This document shows, piece after piece, positions 34,023 to 42,768 of a DNA stretch of 64,000 nt. Source of the stretch: CAYVZU01 sp964455935 (GTDB lineage Bacteria > Fibrobacterota > CAYVZU01); assembly GCA_964455935.1 (NCBI GenBank), contig CAYVZU010000007.1, positions 1 to 64,000 on the forward strand. The letters are read 5' to 3'. A program made the translations under genes and the position numbers. The notes beneath the pieces were generated by a model. It searched no databases. It was not told the origin of the DNA and saw only the letters and a list, made by a program, of their open reading frames with translations. Within the stretch, counting starts at the first letter, position 1, and the number at the start of each line of letters is the position of its first letter.

Positions 34023-37000
34023 ATGGGTAGGTGCCTTGAATCGCTGAAAATTGCGGCGGTTCTCGTGGTCCTGGTGTGTTGCTCGGCCTTTGCGGCCAAC
34101 ACCAAAAAAACGCTGACGTTCACCGCTGAGGATTCGTCTCAGTACACGGTGTCGCACAGCGAGAACCTGATTTTCGAGGGCGACGCGCTCAATCTGGTGG
34201 GCAACGCCAGCTCCGCCACGTATCCCTATATTGAACTCAAGTCAAACGAAGCCCGTCAATTCCTGCGCATGAAATCCCTTCGCCAGTATGGGCAAAACAT
34301 TTATGGGGTGCGCTACATCATCAGCAACGATGCGGGCCAGACCTGGTATTGGCTAAACCAGGACTCTCCGTCCGACTGGGTGGTCTCCAACGGTTCGTAC
34401 CAGCAGGCCACCAGCTACGACGGCACTTTTCTCCTCATTAATAAATTCAAGAAAAGAGGACCCAACGACGAGTTCGTGTTCCGCATTTTCTTCGCGTTCC
34501 CCCAGAATTTCGACGCGACGGAAGACAGTATTCAGTTGGACAGCATTGTCATCGAGTATGATAATAACCGCGAAGTGGCCAATGTTATCGTCACAACCGA
34601 CACGGTGATTCAGACCATTCTGGCCCACGACACGGTGATCCGCAACATGGTCACCCATGACACCATCGTCAATACGGTTGTGCGCACCGACACCGTAACC
34701 GCGATCCGGACCGTTGTGGAGAGGGACACGGTCGAGAAGCTGGTCGTGCAGCGCGATACGCTGGTCCGGCGCGATACGGTGATCCGCGTTATCATCGAGA
34801 AGGATACGATTAACCACACCGTCGAGGTCGTGCACCGGGATACCGTGGTTAATACGGTTTTCCTGCATGACACCATCTCCCAAACGGATACGCTTGTGCA
34901 TCGCGATACGGTCGTAAACACGGTCTTGCAGGTTGACTCGGTGATCGTAACCAAAACGGTGACGGACACCGTCAGGGACACCCTGACTACGGTGGAGACC
35001 GTGACTCTGCACGATACGGTTTACAGCACAATCGTGAAGCAGGATACCCTGGTTCGAATCGACACCATCTACCAGGTCCTGGTCCGCAATGACACGATCG
35101 TCAGGACCGATACGCTTGTACAGAAGGTGATCGAGGTCCAAACCGTATTACAGACCGATACCGTGGTACAGAAAGACACGGTGACCAACGTGATCCACGA
35201 AGTCGATACAATATTGCAGGCCGAAATCGTGCGTGACACAGTGGTCCTCACAAACACGATTATCGACACCGTGGTCAAAGAAGTTCTACCGTATCCGGAC
35301 TACACGCCCGGCTGCGACACATGCAACAAGACTGCCTGTGGCAAACCGGTTGTGGTTGAGGCCGGTGATTCGATCGAGCTTCACGCGCAAGCCTTCAACG
35401 ATTCGGGCGAGTATATCGGCGAGCTGCCGTGGCCGGAAACCGAACCGGAGGAGGAACTTGGCGGGTGCGGCGGAGCGCAGGCCTTTAGCCCCGAAGAAGC
35501 CCTGGATCAGTTCGTCCAGGTTGGTCCCTGGTATTACCACCTCATTGTGAAGCCTTCGGTCATGGTGAAGATCAAGATCCATGTGCTTATCGAGGGCAAT
35601 CTCATTGAGCTGCGCAATTACCGCACGCATCCGGGCGACACAATCGTGCTGGTGGCTGTGGGTGAAGATGAATTCGGCAACCAGACCGGCGAAGTCGATG
35701 TCGACTGGTTTGCCACGGGCGACAGCGCCGGCGTAAGCGGCCTTGGCTGTTTTGTAGCCGATCAATCCGGCAGCCGGACCACGATCGTTGCCGGCCCGTC
35801 TCTGGGCCAGCTTGGCTTCCGCTATGAGGGGCAGACCATTATCACGCCGGATTCCGTGGAAATGGAAGTGATTCTGCTTACCAACCCCGTGGCCCATGTT
35901 CTTGTTCGCGACTCGTGCAACGGCGGCGGCCAGGTTATCGATCAGCTCACCATGGCGGCCGGAGATACCATGGACCTTTATGTCGCCGCCTACGATTCGA
36001 ACTGGCAATACATGAACGATCTTGCGGTCTGGTTCGAGGGTGACGGAGTGGTGCGCGATCACATTCAACTGCAGCTCAACAACTCGCTGTTGGTGACCCC
36101 CGAGCAGAGCGGCGCAGGCTACATGAAATTGTCCTACCAAAGCGGGGAAACGGGACGGATCACGGTTGTGGTCGAAGTGGAGGTTACGGTTTCCACGGCC
36201 TACCGGCTCGAAATCCGCACCGGTCCCAACGGCACGGGCACGCTGCTCGACAGCATCGAAAGCGATGTGTTCACCAGCATCGGCCAGATCCTCAACCTGT
36301 ATGCATCCGTTGTGGACCAATATGGAAACCACATCTGTGATACGGTGGTGGAATGGTCGGCTTCGGCCCAATATGGGGTGGATGTCAATACAGCCATTGA
36401 CAGTGGCGGCCATCCGTATGCCCGCATTGCCGCCGAGGCGATCTCGAATGGCCAAATCACGGCGACCTTGCCGGGTCTCGATACGGTCACCACGGATACC
36501 ATCAACATTCTGCCAGAAGTCGAATCAATCAAGATCCGCACGGCAGCCGGCGGCGCAGGCCGGGAACTCTCGGACCAGGATACGTCCATTACCGTGGACC
36601 TGCCCCTCTCGCTGTATGCGGCCGGTTACAATGCTTCCGATGCCTTTGTGGGCGATGTGTCGGTCGAATGGAGCTCTTCCGACACGGCCCAGGACCTCGA
36701 TCCGCAATTGACGGCCAATTTCATCTTCTCGCCCAAAAAACCAGGGCTGGGTAAGATTATGGCCCTGCTCAAGAAAGAACTCGATTATCTGGCCGATACC
36801 ACGGGTGATGTATCCGTTGCCGTGGGCAACCCGGCGTATGTCGTCATCCAGGACGAACCGGTGGGCATCGCCCTTGAAGCAAGCTATCAGTTCTCCGCGA
36901 TCGTGACCGACTGGGCCGGCAACCAGATCGTAAATACCCCGGTTGCCTGGTCGCTGGTTGGCGACGCGGTGGGCACGCTTACGGCCACCGGCAAGCTGAC

Positions 37001-39134
37001 AACCGCGGCCCAGGGCAAGGCCCGCATTGTGGCGGCCTACGGCGCTCTCCGTGATACCACGGGCGAGTTCTCGGTTGTGGACGGCTATCCGCTTACGGAC
37101 GAGGGCGGCACGTTTGTGTTCGCGCCCGAGGCTGTGACCGTTGTTGTGCCGGCCCAGGGCGGCTTGAAAGGCCACGTGCTCGACGTGGATCTGGCCCCCG
37201 GGACCGTCTCGATTCAAAGCTTCGTGAAAGTGCGCGGGCCCCTTTCGTTCGAGGATTGCACGAAAGAGTATTTCGCGACGGCTGTAACGCTGCGCGTTGG
37301 CTATGCGCAGGGAGATATCGATACGCTCACCGCGCTGGGCAAAACAACGGCCGATATCCGCCTATACCGCTACAACCAGACGATAGGGGAATGGCAGGTC
37401 GAGCATAACGGCCTTAACCAGACCGACTCGCAGCGGGTATCGGTGGCCACAAACCAGATCTTTGACAAGTATATGCTGGGCGTGGACCTGGCCAACCCCA
37501 GCCTGGTGTCGGTCACCATGCCCGACACGGTCAATCAGGGCCTGCCCTTTAATGTGACCGGTATTGTTTCGGACAACATGACGAACTGCAAGGCCTATGT
37601 TTACTCCAAGCGTTTCGGCGACGCCACGTTCAGCGTCGATTCGGTCCAGCTGAGCGGCGTTATTGACACGTTCACGGTCACCATTCCGGCGCCCATGGTC
37701 AGCGAACAGGGAACGGCCATTATGGTCAAGGTCTCCGACGGCCATGCGGCCACCTACTCGGGTGACGGCGGCGGGACCGGCGCCATTGGGCCTATCGTGA
37801 AGGTGAGCAATGTGATCTACCCGGCCATCATTCCGGAAACCACGTGGGTAGTTCTCAGCATGCCCTATACGCCCGCGCAGAAGAGCCCCAAGCAGTTCTT
37901 CTCGGCCTATGGGCAGTTCAAAATGCACTGGGACATTGCCGAAATCCAGAACGGAGTCCTGGTCGAATACGACACGGCCTCCGCCAATATCGAGCTCAAA
38001 GCCGGCGGCATGTATTGGTTCGCCACGGCCGCTTCGGGCACGATCCTGCGCATTCCCACGGGCTATACGCAATCGCCCGACGATACCTTCAAGGTCGTTG
38101 TGGCCGCCAAAAAATGGGCCGGCCTGGGTGTGCCGTACCCGGCGGCCGTTGCTGTGGCCGACATCCGCAAGGCGACCGGCGCCGACACGCTGAAGATGAA
38201 GACCTTCATGTACACTGACGGCGAGGTGTGGGAGCCGACGCTGGACAGTCTGCGTCCCTGGAAAGGCTATTATGTTTATAATTCGGGAACTGCTCCTATC
38301 ACGATAAAGTTCCCGCCCGTTCGCATGCAGACCGCGCCGGTTGCCAAGCGCCAGTTGGCCCGTGCGGGCGAGTGGGTCTTCGGCGTCCGGGCCCGTACGG
38401 CCCAGCGGACAGACGACCTCAAGCTCTTCGGCTGCATGAGCGGCAATGCGCCCGAACTCTATACCACGCCCACGCCGCCGGCCGGGAAGTCGGTCCACAA
38501 GGGTGTGCGCATGAATTTCGCGCTCGACAACGCCAGCTACTGCGTCGATATCCGTGACGGGTTGCAGGGCGGTGCCGTGTGGACGCTTGACGCGGGCAGC
38601 CTTACGGCGGCGCAAAGCGTTACGCTCGAGTTCGCGCAGGCCCTTGGCGCGCTGCCCGAAGATTTCAAACTGGTGGTGGTCGACAATGGCCGCGGACTGA
38701 AGTTCGACGTCACCAGGACTCTGCAATACGGCTTTGTGGCCGAAGGCGTCTCGAAGTCGCTGCGTGTTTATGCCGGAACACAGGGGTATGTAGACATGGC
38801 CACCAGCGGGATCAAGCCCGCGCCCATGGCCTTTGCCCTGATGCCCAACTATCCCAACCCGTTCAATCCTGTGACCTCAATCCGGTTCCAGGTTCCCGAG
38901 CTGGAGGGGAGCGCGTCCATGCCCGGCGCCGAATGGGCGGTCCTGAAAGTCTATAATATGCGCGGACAGGAAGTGCGCACGCTGGTGAACCGGCCCGTGC
39001 AGGGCGGCTATTACACCGTGACCTGGGACGCCAAGGACCACCGCAGCCGTCCTTGCGCCACGGGTAACTATGTCTACCGGCTGCAGATCGGCAGTGAATT
39101 CTCGAAGAGCCTGCGAATGACGCTGGTGAAGTAA
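34023..39134 (+). CDS. Very large secreted surface protein with a DT(V/I/L) repeat stalk and Ig-like domains
   Basis: 1703 residues. Signal peptide (LKIAAVLVVLVCCSAFA); an N-terminal domain to about residue 190 with beta character (YPYIELKSNEARQFLRMKSL). Then residues 193-421 hold 25 DT/DS units at spacings of 4 to 16 residues, always even. A Cys-rich segment (PGCDTCNKTACGKP) and a chain of Ig/Big-like domains follow to about 1080 (VEVEVTVSTAYRLEIRTGP, LYASVVDQYGNHICDTVVEWSA). After a further region with no recognised family, the final 90 residues form a sorting domain (MPNYPNPFNPVTSIRFQVPE, CATGNYVYRLQIG). Probably a surface adhesin or scaffold; no enzyme motif. AAGGAGGT is four bases before the ATG. 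Confidence 0.82.
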   Translation: MGRCLESLKIAAVLVVLVCCSAFAANTKKTLTFTAEDSSQYTVSHSENLIFEGDALNLVGNASSATYPYIELKSNEARQFLRMKSLRQYGQNIYGVRYIISNDAGQTWYWLNQDSPSDWVVSNGSYQQATSYDGTFLLINKFKKRGPNDEFVFRIFFAFPQNFDATEDSIQLDSIVIEYDNNREVANVIVTTDTVIQTILAHDTVIRNMVTHDTIVNTVVRTDTVTAIRTVVERDTVEKLVVQRDTLVRRDTVIRVIIEKDTINHTVEVVHRDTVVNTVFLHDTISQTDTLVHRDTVVNTVLQVDSVIVTKTVTDTVRDTLTTVETVTLHDTVYSTIVKQDTLVRIDTIYQVLVRNDTIVRTDTLVQKVIEVQTVLQTDTVVQKDTVTNVIHEVDTILQAEIVRDTVVLTNTIIDTVVKEVLPYPDYTPGCDTCNKTACGKPVVVEAGDSIELHAQAFNDSGEYIGELPWPETEPEEELGGCGGAQAFSPEEALDQFVQVGPWYYHLIVKPSVMVKIKIHVLIEGNLIELRNYRTHPGDTIVLVAVGEDEFGNQTGEVDVDWFATGDSAGVSGLGCFVADQSGSRTTIVAGPSLGQLGFRYEGQTIITPDSVEMEVILLTNPVAHVLVRDSCNGGGQVIDQLTMAAGDTMDLYVAAYDSNWQYMNDLAVWFEGDGVVRDHIQLQLNNSLLVTPEQSGAGYMKLSYQSGETGRITVVVEVEVTVSTAYRLEIRTGPNGTGTLLDSIESDVFTSIGQILNLYASVVDQYGNHICDTVVEWSASAQYGVDVNTAIDSGGHPYARIAAEAISNGQITATLPGLDTVTTDTINILPEVESIKIRTAAGGAGRELSDQDTSITVDLPLSLYAAGYNASDAFVGDVSVEWSSSDTAQDLDPQLTANFIFSPKKPGLGKIMALLKKELDYLADTTGDVSVAVGNPAYVVIQDEPVGIALEASYQFSAIVTDWAGNQIVNTPVAWSLVGDAVGTLTATGKLTTAAQGKARIVAAYGALRDTTGEFSVVDGYPLTDEGGTFVFAPEAVTVVVPAQGGLKGHVLDVDLAPGTVSIQSFVKVRGPLSFEDCTKEYFATAVTLRVGYAQGDIDTLTALGKTTADIRLYRYNQTIGEWQVEHNGLNQTDSQRVSVATNQIFDKYMLGVDLANPSLVSVTMPDTVNQGLPFNVTGIVSDNMTNCKAYVYSKRFGDATFSVDSVQLSGVIDTFTVTIPAPMVSEQGTAIMVKVSDGHAATYSGDGGGTGAIGPIVKVSNVIYPAIIPETTWVVLSMPYTPAQKSPKQFFSAYGQFKMHWDIAEIQNGVLVEYDTASANIELKAGGMYWFATAASGTILRIPTGYTQSPDDTFKVVVAAKKWAGLGVPYPAAVAVADIRKATGADTLKMKTFMYTDGEVWEPTLDSLRPWKGYYVYNSGTAPITIKFPPVRMQTAPVAKRQLARAGEWVFGVRARTAQRTDDLKLFGCMSGNAPELYTTPTPPAGKSVHKGVRMNFALDNASYCVDIRDGLQGGAVWTLDAGSLTAAQSVTLEFAQALGALPEDFKLVVVDNGRGLKFDVTRTLQYGFVAEGVSKSLRVYAGTQGYVDMATSGIKPAPMAFALMPNYPNPFNPVTSIRFQVPELEGSASMPGAEWAVLKVYNMRGQEVRTLVNRPVQGGYYTVTWDAKDHRSRPCATGNYVYRLQIGSEFSKSLRMTLVK
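34599..35285 (+). repeat. DT(V/I/L) repeat-coding region, 25 units
   Basis: Codons 193-421 of the large surface protein. The residue distances between successive DT (once DS) are 10,10,10,12,10,6,10,12,10,6,6,10,10,4,12,10,6,10,6,16,6,10,10,10: every one is even. Codon choice varies between units, so the DNA itself is not a simple tandem repeat. Confidence 0.9.
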
Positions 39135-39145
39135 CCCTGCCCCTG

Positions 39146-39168
39146 CCCCTCTCCCGCTGGGAGAGGGG
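39146..39168. repeat. Perfect CCCCTCTCCC/GGGAGAGGGG hairpin after the surface protein gene
   Basis: A ten-base perfect stem with a three-base loop, 12 bases after the stop codon at 39134. It is the core arm of the CCTCTCCC repeat family. There is no proper T-run, so termination is possible but not shown. Confidence 0.75.
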
Positions 39169-39218
39169 TTCCTTAGGGCGGTGAAATGAAAAATGAGCGA
39201 TGAATAAGGAGAGTCAAA

Positions 39219-39953
39219 ATGAGATGTATAATGATCGCAAGCTTGATCGCAATGGCGGCGCTGCAAGCATCGGCCAAAACCGGGCCCTTGCCCATCCGCA
39301 CCGAGGTCTTTCAGGAGATCGATATTGACCAGCTGGGGCAGGACCTGCCCAAGGGCGTCACCAATCTGCAGAGCATTGCCGTGGAACCGGTGAGCGAATC
39401 GGCCGTCAAATACGTGATCCGGTTCGATTCGGCCAGTGCCGCCGCTTCACCGCTCTCGGACCGGATCGCCTACCAGGATCTGATCCGGATGCATGTCCTT
39501 GATTTCTACAATTGTTTCTCGTTTGGCAGCATCGACGGGATCTCGATCCGGCGCTACCCGGTTTCGGCCGTGGACAAGAAAATGTACAAGTCGGGAGACT
39601 CGATCTACGTGCTGCGCCTTGTCTTCTCGTGCGAGGAGGGCGTGAAGGGATCGATCGAGACCGAGGGTAATGTGGTCAAGGTCCTGTTCCAGGCCGAGCC
39701 CAAGATCATGCCAGTAGTGGCAAAGACCGGGAGGCCTTCAAAAGCCAAGACGCCCAAGATCATGACCGTGCAGAAGCGAACGCTCTATGGTATCGGGTTC
39801 ACGGCCCTGGCCGCGGCAGTGGGCACGTATTTCTATGGACACGACCGGGGAGAAGAAGCAGGCCGGGACGATGCTCTGGCAAACCCGATTTCCCGTCTCC
39901 CGGCGCTTCCTTCCCAGGAAGCTGCCCTTCCGCCCTATATTCCGGATAACTGA
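39219..39953 (+). CDS. Exported protein of unknown function with a C-terminal membrane segment
   Basis: 244 residues: a signal peptide (MRCIMIASLIAMAALQASA), a beta-rich domain of about 150 residues (VKYVIRFDSASAAASPLSDR, IYVLRLVFSCEEGVKG), a basic linker and a hydrophobic stretch (LYGIGFTALAAAVGTYFYG) followed by a charged, Pro-rich tail. AAGGAGAG lies five bases before the ATG. It is 84 bases downstream of the large surface protein and may be made with it, for example as a partner in its assembly (inference). No family recognised. Confidence 0.65.
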   Translation: MRCIMIASLIAMAALQASAKTGPLPIRTEVFQEIDIDQLGQDLPKGVTNLQSIAVEPVSESAVKYVIRFDSASAAASPLSDRIAYQDLIRMHVLDFYNCFSFGSIDGISIRRYPVSAVDKKMYKSGDSIYVLRLVFSCEEGVKGSIETEGNVVKVLFQAEPKIMPVVAKTGRPSKAKTPKIMTVQKRTLYGIGFTALAAAVGTYFYGHDRGEEAGRDDALANPISRLPALPSQEAALPPYIPDN

Positions 39954-39971
39954 AGCCGGGATTCCAAAAGA

Positions 39972-40018
39972 AAGGTCTGACGTGTCTGACTAGTCTGACG
40001 CGTCAGACCTTCTTATTT
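39972..40018. terminator. Bidirectional terminator between convergent genes
   Basis: The stem AAGGTCTGACG (39972-39982) pairs with CGTCAGACCTT (40001-40011), 11 perfect base pairs, followed by a T-rich run to 40018. The loop repeats GTCTGAC twice, so alternative pairings exist. It sits between the unknown exported protein gene and the convergent M29 aminopeptidase gene. Confidence 0.85.
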
Positions 40019-40023
40019 TCCCT

Positions 40024-41088
40024 TTATACAAGCAACCGTCCATTCTTCTCGATCAGCTTGCCGTCCACACGCACCTCGCCGTCCTTGCGCAGATCTTTGA
40101 TCATGTCCCAGTGAATGGCCGAGACGTTCTTGCCGCCGCCTTCCTTGTAGGCCGATCCCAAGGCCAAATGAATGGTTCCGCCGATCTTTTCGTCGAAAAG
40201 AATGTCGCGGGTAAAGCGCTGAATGCCGAAATTGACTCCAACCCCAAACTCGCCGATACGCCGTGCTCCGGCATCCGTGTCGAGCATGGAGTTCAGAAAT
40301 TTCTCGTTCTTGGCTGCCGTGGCTTTCACGCAGAGGCCTTTATCAAACTCCAGACGCACCCCGTCCACTTCCTTGCCGCGATAGATGGCTGGGAAATCGA
40401 ACAGAATATGGCCCTCGGCGGTCATCTCATCGGGGCCCATAAAGACCTCGCCATCCGGCATGTTTCGGTGGCCGTCGCACTTGATCGCTTTGCGTCCCCG
40501 GATGCTGAAGCGCAATTCCGTGCCGGGCCCCTTGATCAGTACGTCTTTGCCGGCATCCAGCACGCGTTTAAGTTTGTCCTGTTTCTTCGACATGGCCGCC
40601 CAATCGATGTTGGTCGCGTCAAAAACAAAATCCGCGTATTCGTCCAAGCTCATATCCGCGTCCTGGGCCAGGCCGTCGCTAGGATAGTTGCAGATGACCC
40701 AGCGGACCTTCTCCACCACGTGGTCGCGGACGGGCCGCAACACCTTCATGCGCTGGGCAATGCGCTGGGAATCGACGCCCGAAAGGTGCTTGGTGTTGCG
40801 CTCGCCATAGATCCCGATCGAACAATCCATCCATTTGGCCTCGGCCATTTCCAATTTGGGCCGGGCCTCGATCTGATGCTTTGTAGCATGCCTGTAGAAG
40901 ACCGTGTCCATTTCCGAATCGGTTATCTCGGTCCGCACCAGGGCGCCCCGCTGAAGGCACAACCGCAGAACCTCCTTGCCAAGGGGAAGGCCCTCGTCGG
41001 CCACGCGAATGCGCACATGATCGTTGCGCCGGACCTTGACCGAATAGTCCACCAGAATTTCCGCCAGCCGGGTGATGCGTGAATCCAT
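40024..41088 (-). CDS. M29 family aminopeptidase
   Basis: 354 residues. Cytoplasmic metallo-aminopeptidase with two metal ions, releasing N-terminal amino acids from peptides. Family motifs: the metal-binding Glu in RNMPDGEVFMGP and in the EFGVGVNFGIQRFTRDILFDEKIGGTIHLALGSAY stretch, with conserved His and Asp in SAIHWDMIKDL. Size is a little under the usual 370-410. AAGGAGG is six bases before the ATG, the strongest ribosome binding site in this part of the window. It is transcribed away from the folate genes. Confidence 0.9.
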   Translation of the reverse strand: MDSRITRLAEILVDYSVKVRRNDHVRIRVADEGLPLGKEVLRLCLQRGALVRTEITDSEMDTVFYRHATKHQIEARPKLEMAEAKWMDCSIGIYGERNTKHLSGVDSQRIAQRMKVLRPVRDHVVEKVRWVICNYPSDGLAQDADMSLDEYADFVFDATNIDWAAMSKKQDKLKRVLDAGKDVLIKGPGTELRFSIRGRKAIKCDGHRNMPDGEVFMGPDEMTAEGHILFDFPAIYRGKEVDGVRLEFDKGLCVKATAAKNEKFLNSMLDTDAGARRIGEFGVGVNFGIQRFTRDILFDEKIGGTIHLALGSAYKEGGGKNVSAIHWDMIKDLRKDGEVRVDGKLIEKNGRLLV

Positions 41089-41289
41089 GAATCCTCCTTA
41101 TGGTAGTTCGCAAAGTGGTGAGGAAACGAGACCTTTCTTTTCTTGCATCAGAACGTTTGTTTCCTCTCCCTTCGATGGGAGAGGATTATTGTAAGGGTGG
41201 TCCTCATGGATGACCTTTTTTGTTGCTTGTGAAAGCCGCAATGAAATCCCGCCTGTTTTCGCCTAACACCGAATCATATATTTGCTTCT
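41089..41289. other. Divergent spacer with a CCTCTCCC palindrome
   Basis: No gene. Contains CCTCTCCC/GGGAGAGG (41163-41184) and, just before the folM-like gene, a TATATT box (41277-41282). Confidence 0.6.
41163..41184. repeat. CCTCTCCC...GGGAGAGG palindrome
   Basis: An eight-base stem around TTCGAT. It matches the first inner arm of the elements at 14351 and 20208 but lacks their outer stem. Confidence 0.75.
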
Positions 41290-41290
41290 G
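41277..41290 (+). promoter_or_regulatory. Possible -10 box placing transcription start at the folM-like GTG
   Basis: TATATT (41277-41282) lies seven bases before the GTG start codon, where transcription from it would begin, and no ribosome binding site is visible. A leaderless message is possible. The -35 region (TGTTTT at 41254) is weak. Confidence 0.3.
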
Positions 41291-42039
41291 TGCAAGCACG
41301 ATTCAAGGATAAAAACGTCCTGATCACCGGGGCGGCCAGGCGGATTGGGCGGGCTATTGCCCGTGGTTTGGCCGATGAGGGCGCCAATATTGCCGTCCAC
41401 TACAACACCTCGAAGGCCGAAGCCCTTGATTTGTGCCGTGAGCTGGAGTCAAAAGGGGTTAAGGCCTGGCCCGTTTCCGCAAGCCTGGAAAACCCCAAGC
41501 GGGCCGAAGCGCTTATTGGTCGGGTTTTGCAGGCAAGCGGAACCATCGACTACATCATCAACAACGCCTCGATCTTCCCCGAGAGCCGGCTGCGCGACGT
41601 AGCTGTTTCCGAGTTGTCGCGTAATCTCAATGTCAATGCATTGGCGCCGTTCCTGGTGGGGCGCAGCTTCGCGCGGGCCGGCGGGCGAGGCGCCATCGTC
41701 AATTTTCTCGATACCCGCATCAATAAATACGACGAAAAGCATGCCGCCTATCATCTCAGCAAACGCATGCTCTATGATTTGACAAAGCTGATGGCCCTGG
41801 ACTTTGCCCCGGACATTCGCGTCAACGGCATCTGCCCCGGGCTGATTCTTCCGCCCGCGGGCAAAGACGAGTCGTACGTCCAGGGTCTCAAACACACAAA
41901 CGTGCTCGACAAAGTCGGGACACTGGACGACATTGTTCGCGCCGTTCTTTTCCTTTTGGAATCGCCTTTTATCACCGGCGATATTCTTTTTGTGGATGGC
42001 GGCGCGCACCTGAAGGGCTCGTTGTACGGCCATTTGTGA
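41290..42039 (+). CDS. folM: Pteridine reductase-type SDR (FolM-like dihydrofolate/dihydromonapterin reductase)
   Basis: 249 residues, GTG start. NADPH-dependent reductase of the short-chain family. The Rossmann motif is TGAARRIG (13-20) and the Arg pair is typical of NADPH-using pteridine reductases. The catalytic residues are Asp141, Tyr154 and Lys158 (NFLDT ... EKHAAYHLSK): in most SDRs the first is Ser, while in PTR1 and E. coli FolM it is Asp with the same 13-residue spacing to Tyr. With folB, folK and folE downstream, a role in folate reduction is likely, possibly replacing FolA, which is not in the window. Alternative: another SDR with the same ancestry. Confidence 0.82.
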   Translation: MQARFKDKNVLITGAARRIGRAIARGLADEGANIAVHYNTSKAEALDLCRELESKGVKAWPVSASLENPKRAEALIGRVLQASGTIDYIINNASIFPESRLRDVAVSELSRNLNVNALAPFLVGRSFARAGGRGAIVNFLDTRINKYDEKHAAYHLSKRMLYDLTKLMALDFAPDIRVNGICPGLILPPAGKDESYVQGLKHTNVLDKVGTLDDIVRAVLFLLESPFITGDILFVDGGAHLKGSLYGHL

Positions 42040-42084
42040 AACGAAAGACGGAGTTGGAAATTGTGAGTCGGGAGTTGTGAGGGA

Positions 42085-42564
42085 ATGAAGACAAAACGCC
42101 CAGACCGGGAAAGGGAGCGGCAAGTCCTGCCCAAGACGGGTTCGGGTGACAGGATCATGATCCGCGACCTGTTGCTTCGCTGCGTCATCGGCATCTTCGA
42201 TGAGGAGCGCAAGAACAAGCAGGATGTTCTGGTGAATCTTACGTTGGAGGCGGACCTTGGCGCCGCCTGCCGCAGCGATCGTATCGAAGACACAATCGAC
42301 TACAAGGCCCTGACCAAGAAGATTATCGCGGCAACCGAGAGCTCGTCTTTCTTTTTGGTCGAGCGGCTTGCCCAGGAAATCGCGGATATTTGTCTTACCC
42401 ATTCAGGGGTCACGAGGACGACCGTTGCGGTCGAGAAACCGGGCGCGCTTCGCTTCAGTCGCAGCGTTGGCGTGGAGATCGTAAGAGAGAAGAATACGCG
42501 GAGTTTTAACAGGATAACAGGACAAAAAAAGAAGGGGGATTTGCGGGATAACAAATCCCGTTAA
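42085..42564 (+). CDS. folB: Dihydroneopterin aldolase FolB
   Basis: Splits dihydroneopterin to 6-hydroxymethyl-dihydropterin in folate synthesis. The core (RIMIRDLLLRCVIGIFDEERKNKQDVLVNL to VAVEKPGALRFSRSVGVEIVRE) has the family's RDL, Glu and Lys-Pro residues. Coordinates give 159 residues against the usual 120: the first 24 residues before GDRIMIRDL and the last 20 (SFNRITGQKKKGDLRDNKSR) are not family-like. The start could instead be the ATG at 42157. The tail is encoded by hairpin sequence (GGGATTTG 42536-42543 pairing with CAAATCCC 42552-42559) at the edge of a repeat. Confidence 0.85.
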   Translation: MKTKRPDRERERQVLPKTGSGDRIMIRDLLLRCVIGIFDEERKNKQDVLVNLTLEADLGAACRSDRIEDTIDYKALTKKIIAATESSSFFLVERLAQEIADICLTHSGVTRTTVAVEKPGALRFSRSVGVEIVREKNTRSFNRITGQKKKGDLRDNKSR

Positions 42565-42596
42565 TTCTGCCATCCGGTCCAGTTCGGTGTTTCGGG

Positions 42597-42768
42597 TAAT
42601 TAGTTCCTGTTGCGGATTCGATACGCCGACTTTTGAACTGCCATTTCGAATCCCCAAAGGGGTGAGAAATCTTTCTTTTTGAACGGAAAAGAAGATTCCT
42701 CAACGGAGGGGCACGTGAGCTTCTTCGGAATGACACAAAAAAGGCCTATCCGCAACAGATGCTAATTA
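42597..42768. mobile_element. MITE-like element overlapping the folK start
   Basis: The outer ends 42597-42617 (TAATTAG, then CTGTTGCGGAT) and 42748-42768 (ATCCGCAACAG, then CTAATTA) are inverted copies with two mismatches in 21. Inside is a degenerate ATTTCGA/GAGAAATC palindrome related to those at 25625 and 46606. The right end reaches the first base of an in-frame folK ATG. No gene is enclosed. Confidence 0.6.

Noticed and set aside
37362..38726. 454-residue minus-strand ORF opposite the large surface protein (also 35286-36455 and 34353-35141)
   Set aside because: They are antisense shadows of the DTV and Ig-like regions; the 34353-35141 reading mirrors the DT repeats (repeated DR/DN words) and has no independent support.
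40111..41082. 323-residue plus-strand ORF opposite the M29 aminopeptidase
   Set aside because: Antisense shadow; the minus-strand protein has a strong ribosome binding site and family motifs.
41449..42402. 317-residue minus-strand ORF across folM and folB
   Set aside because: It crosses two recognised genes on the other strand and shows no motif.
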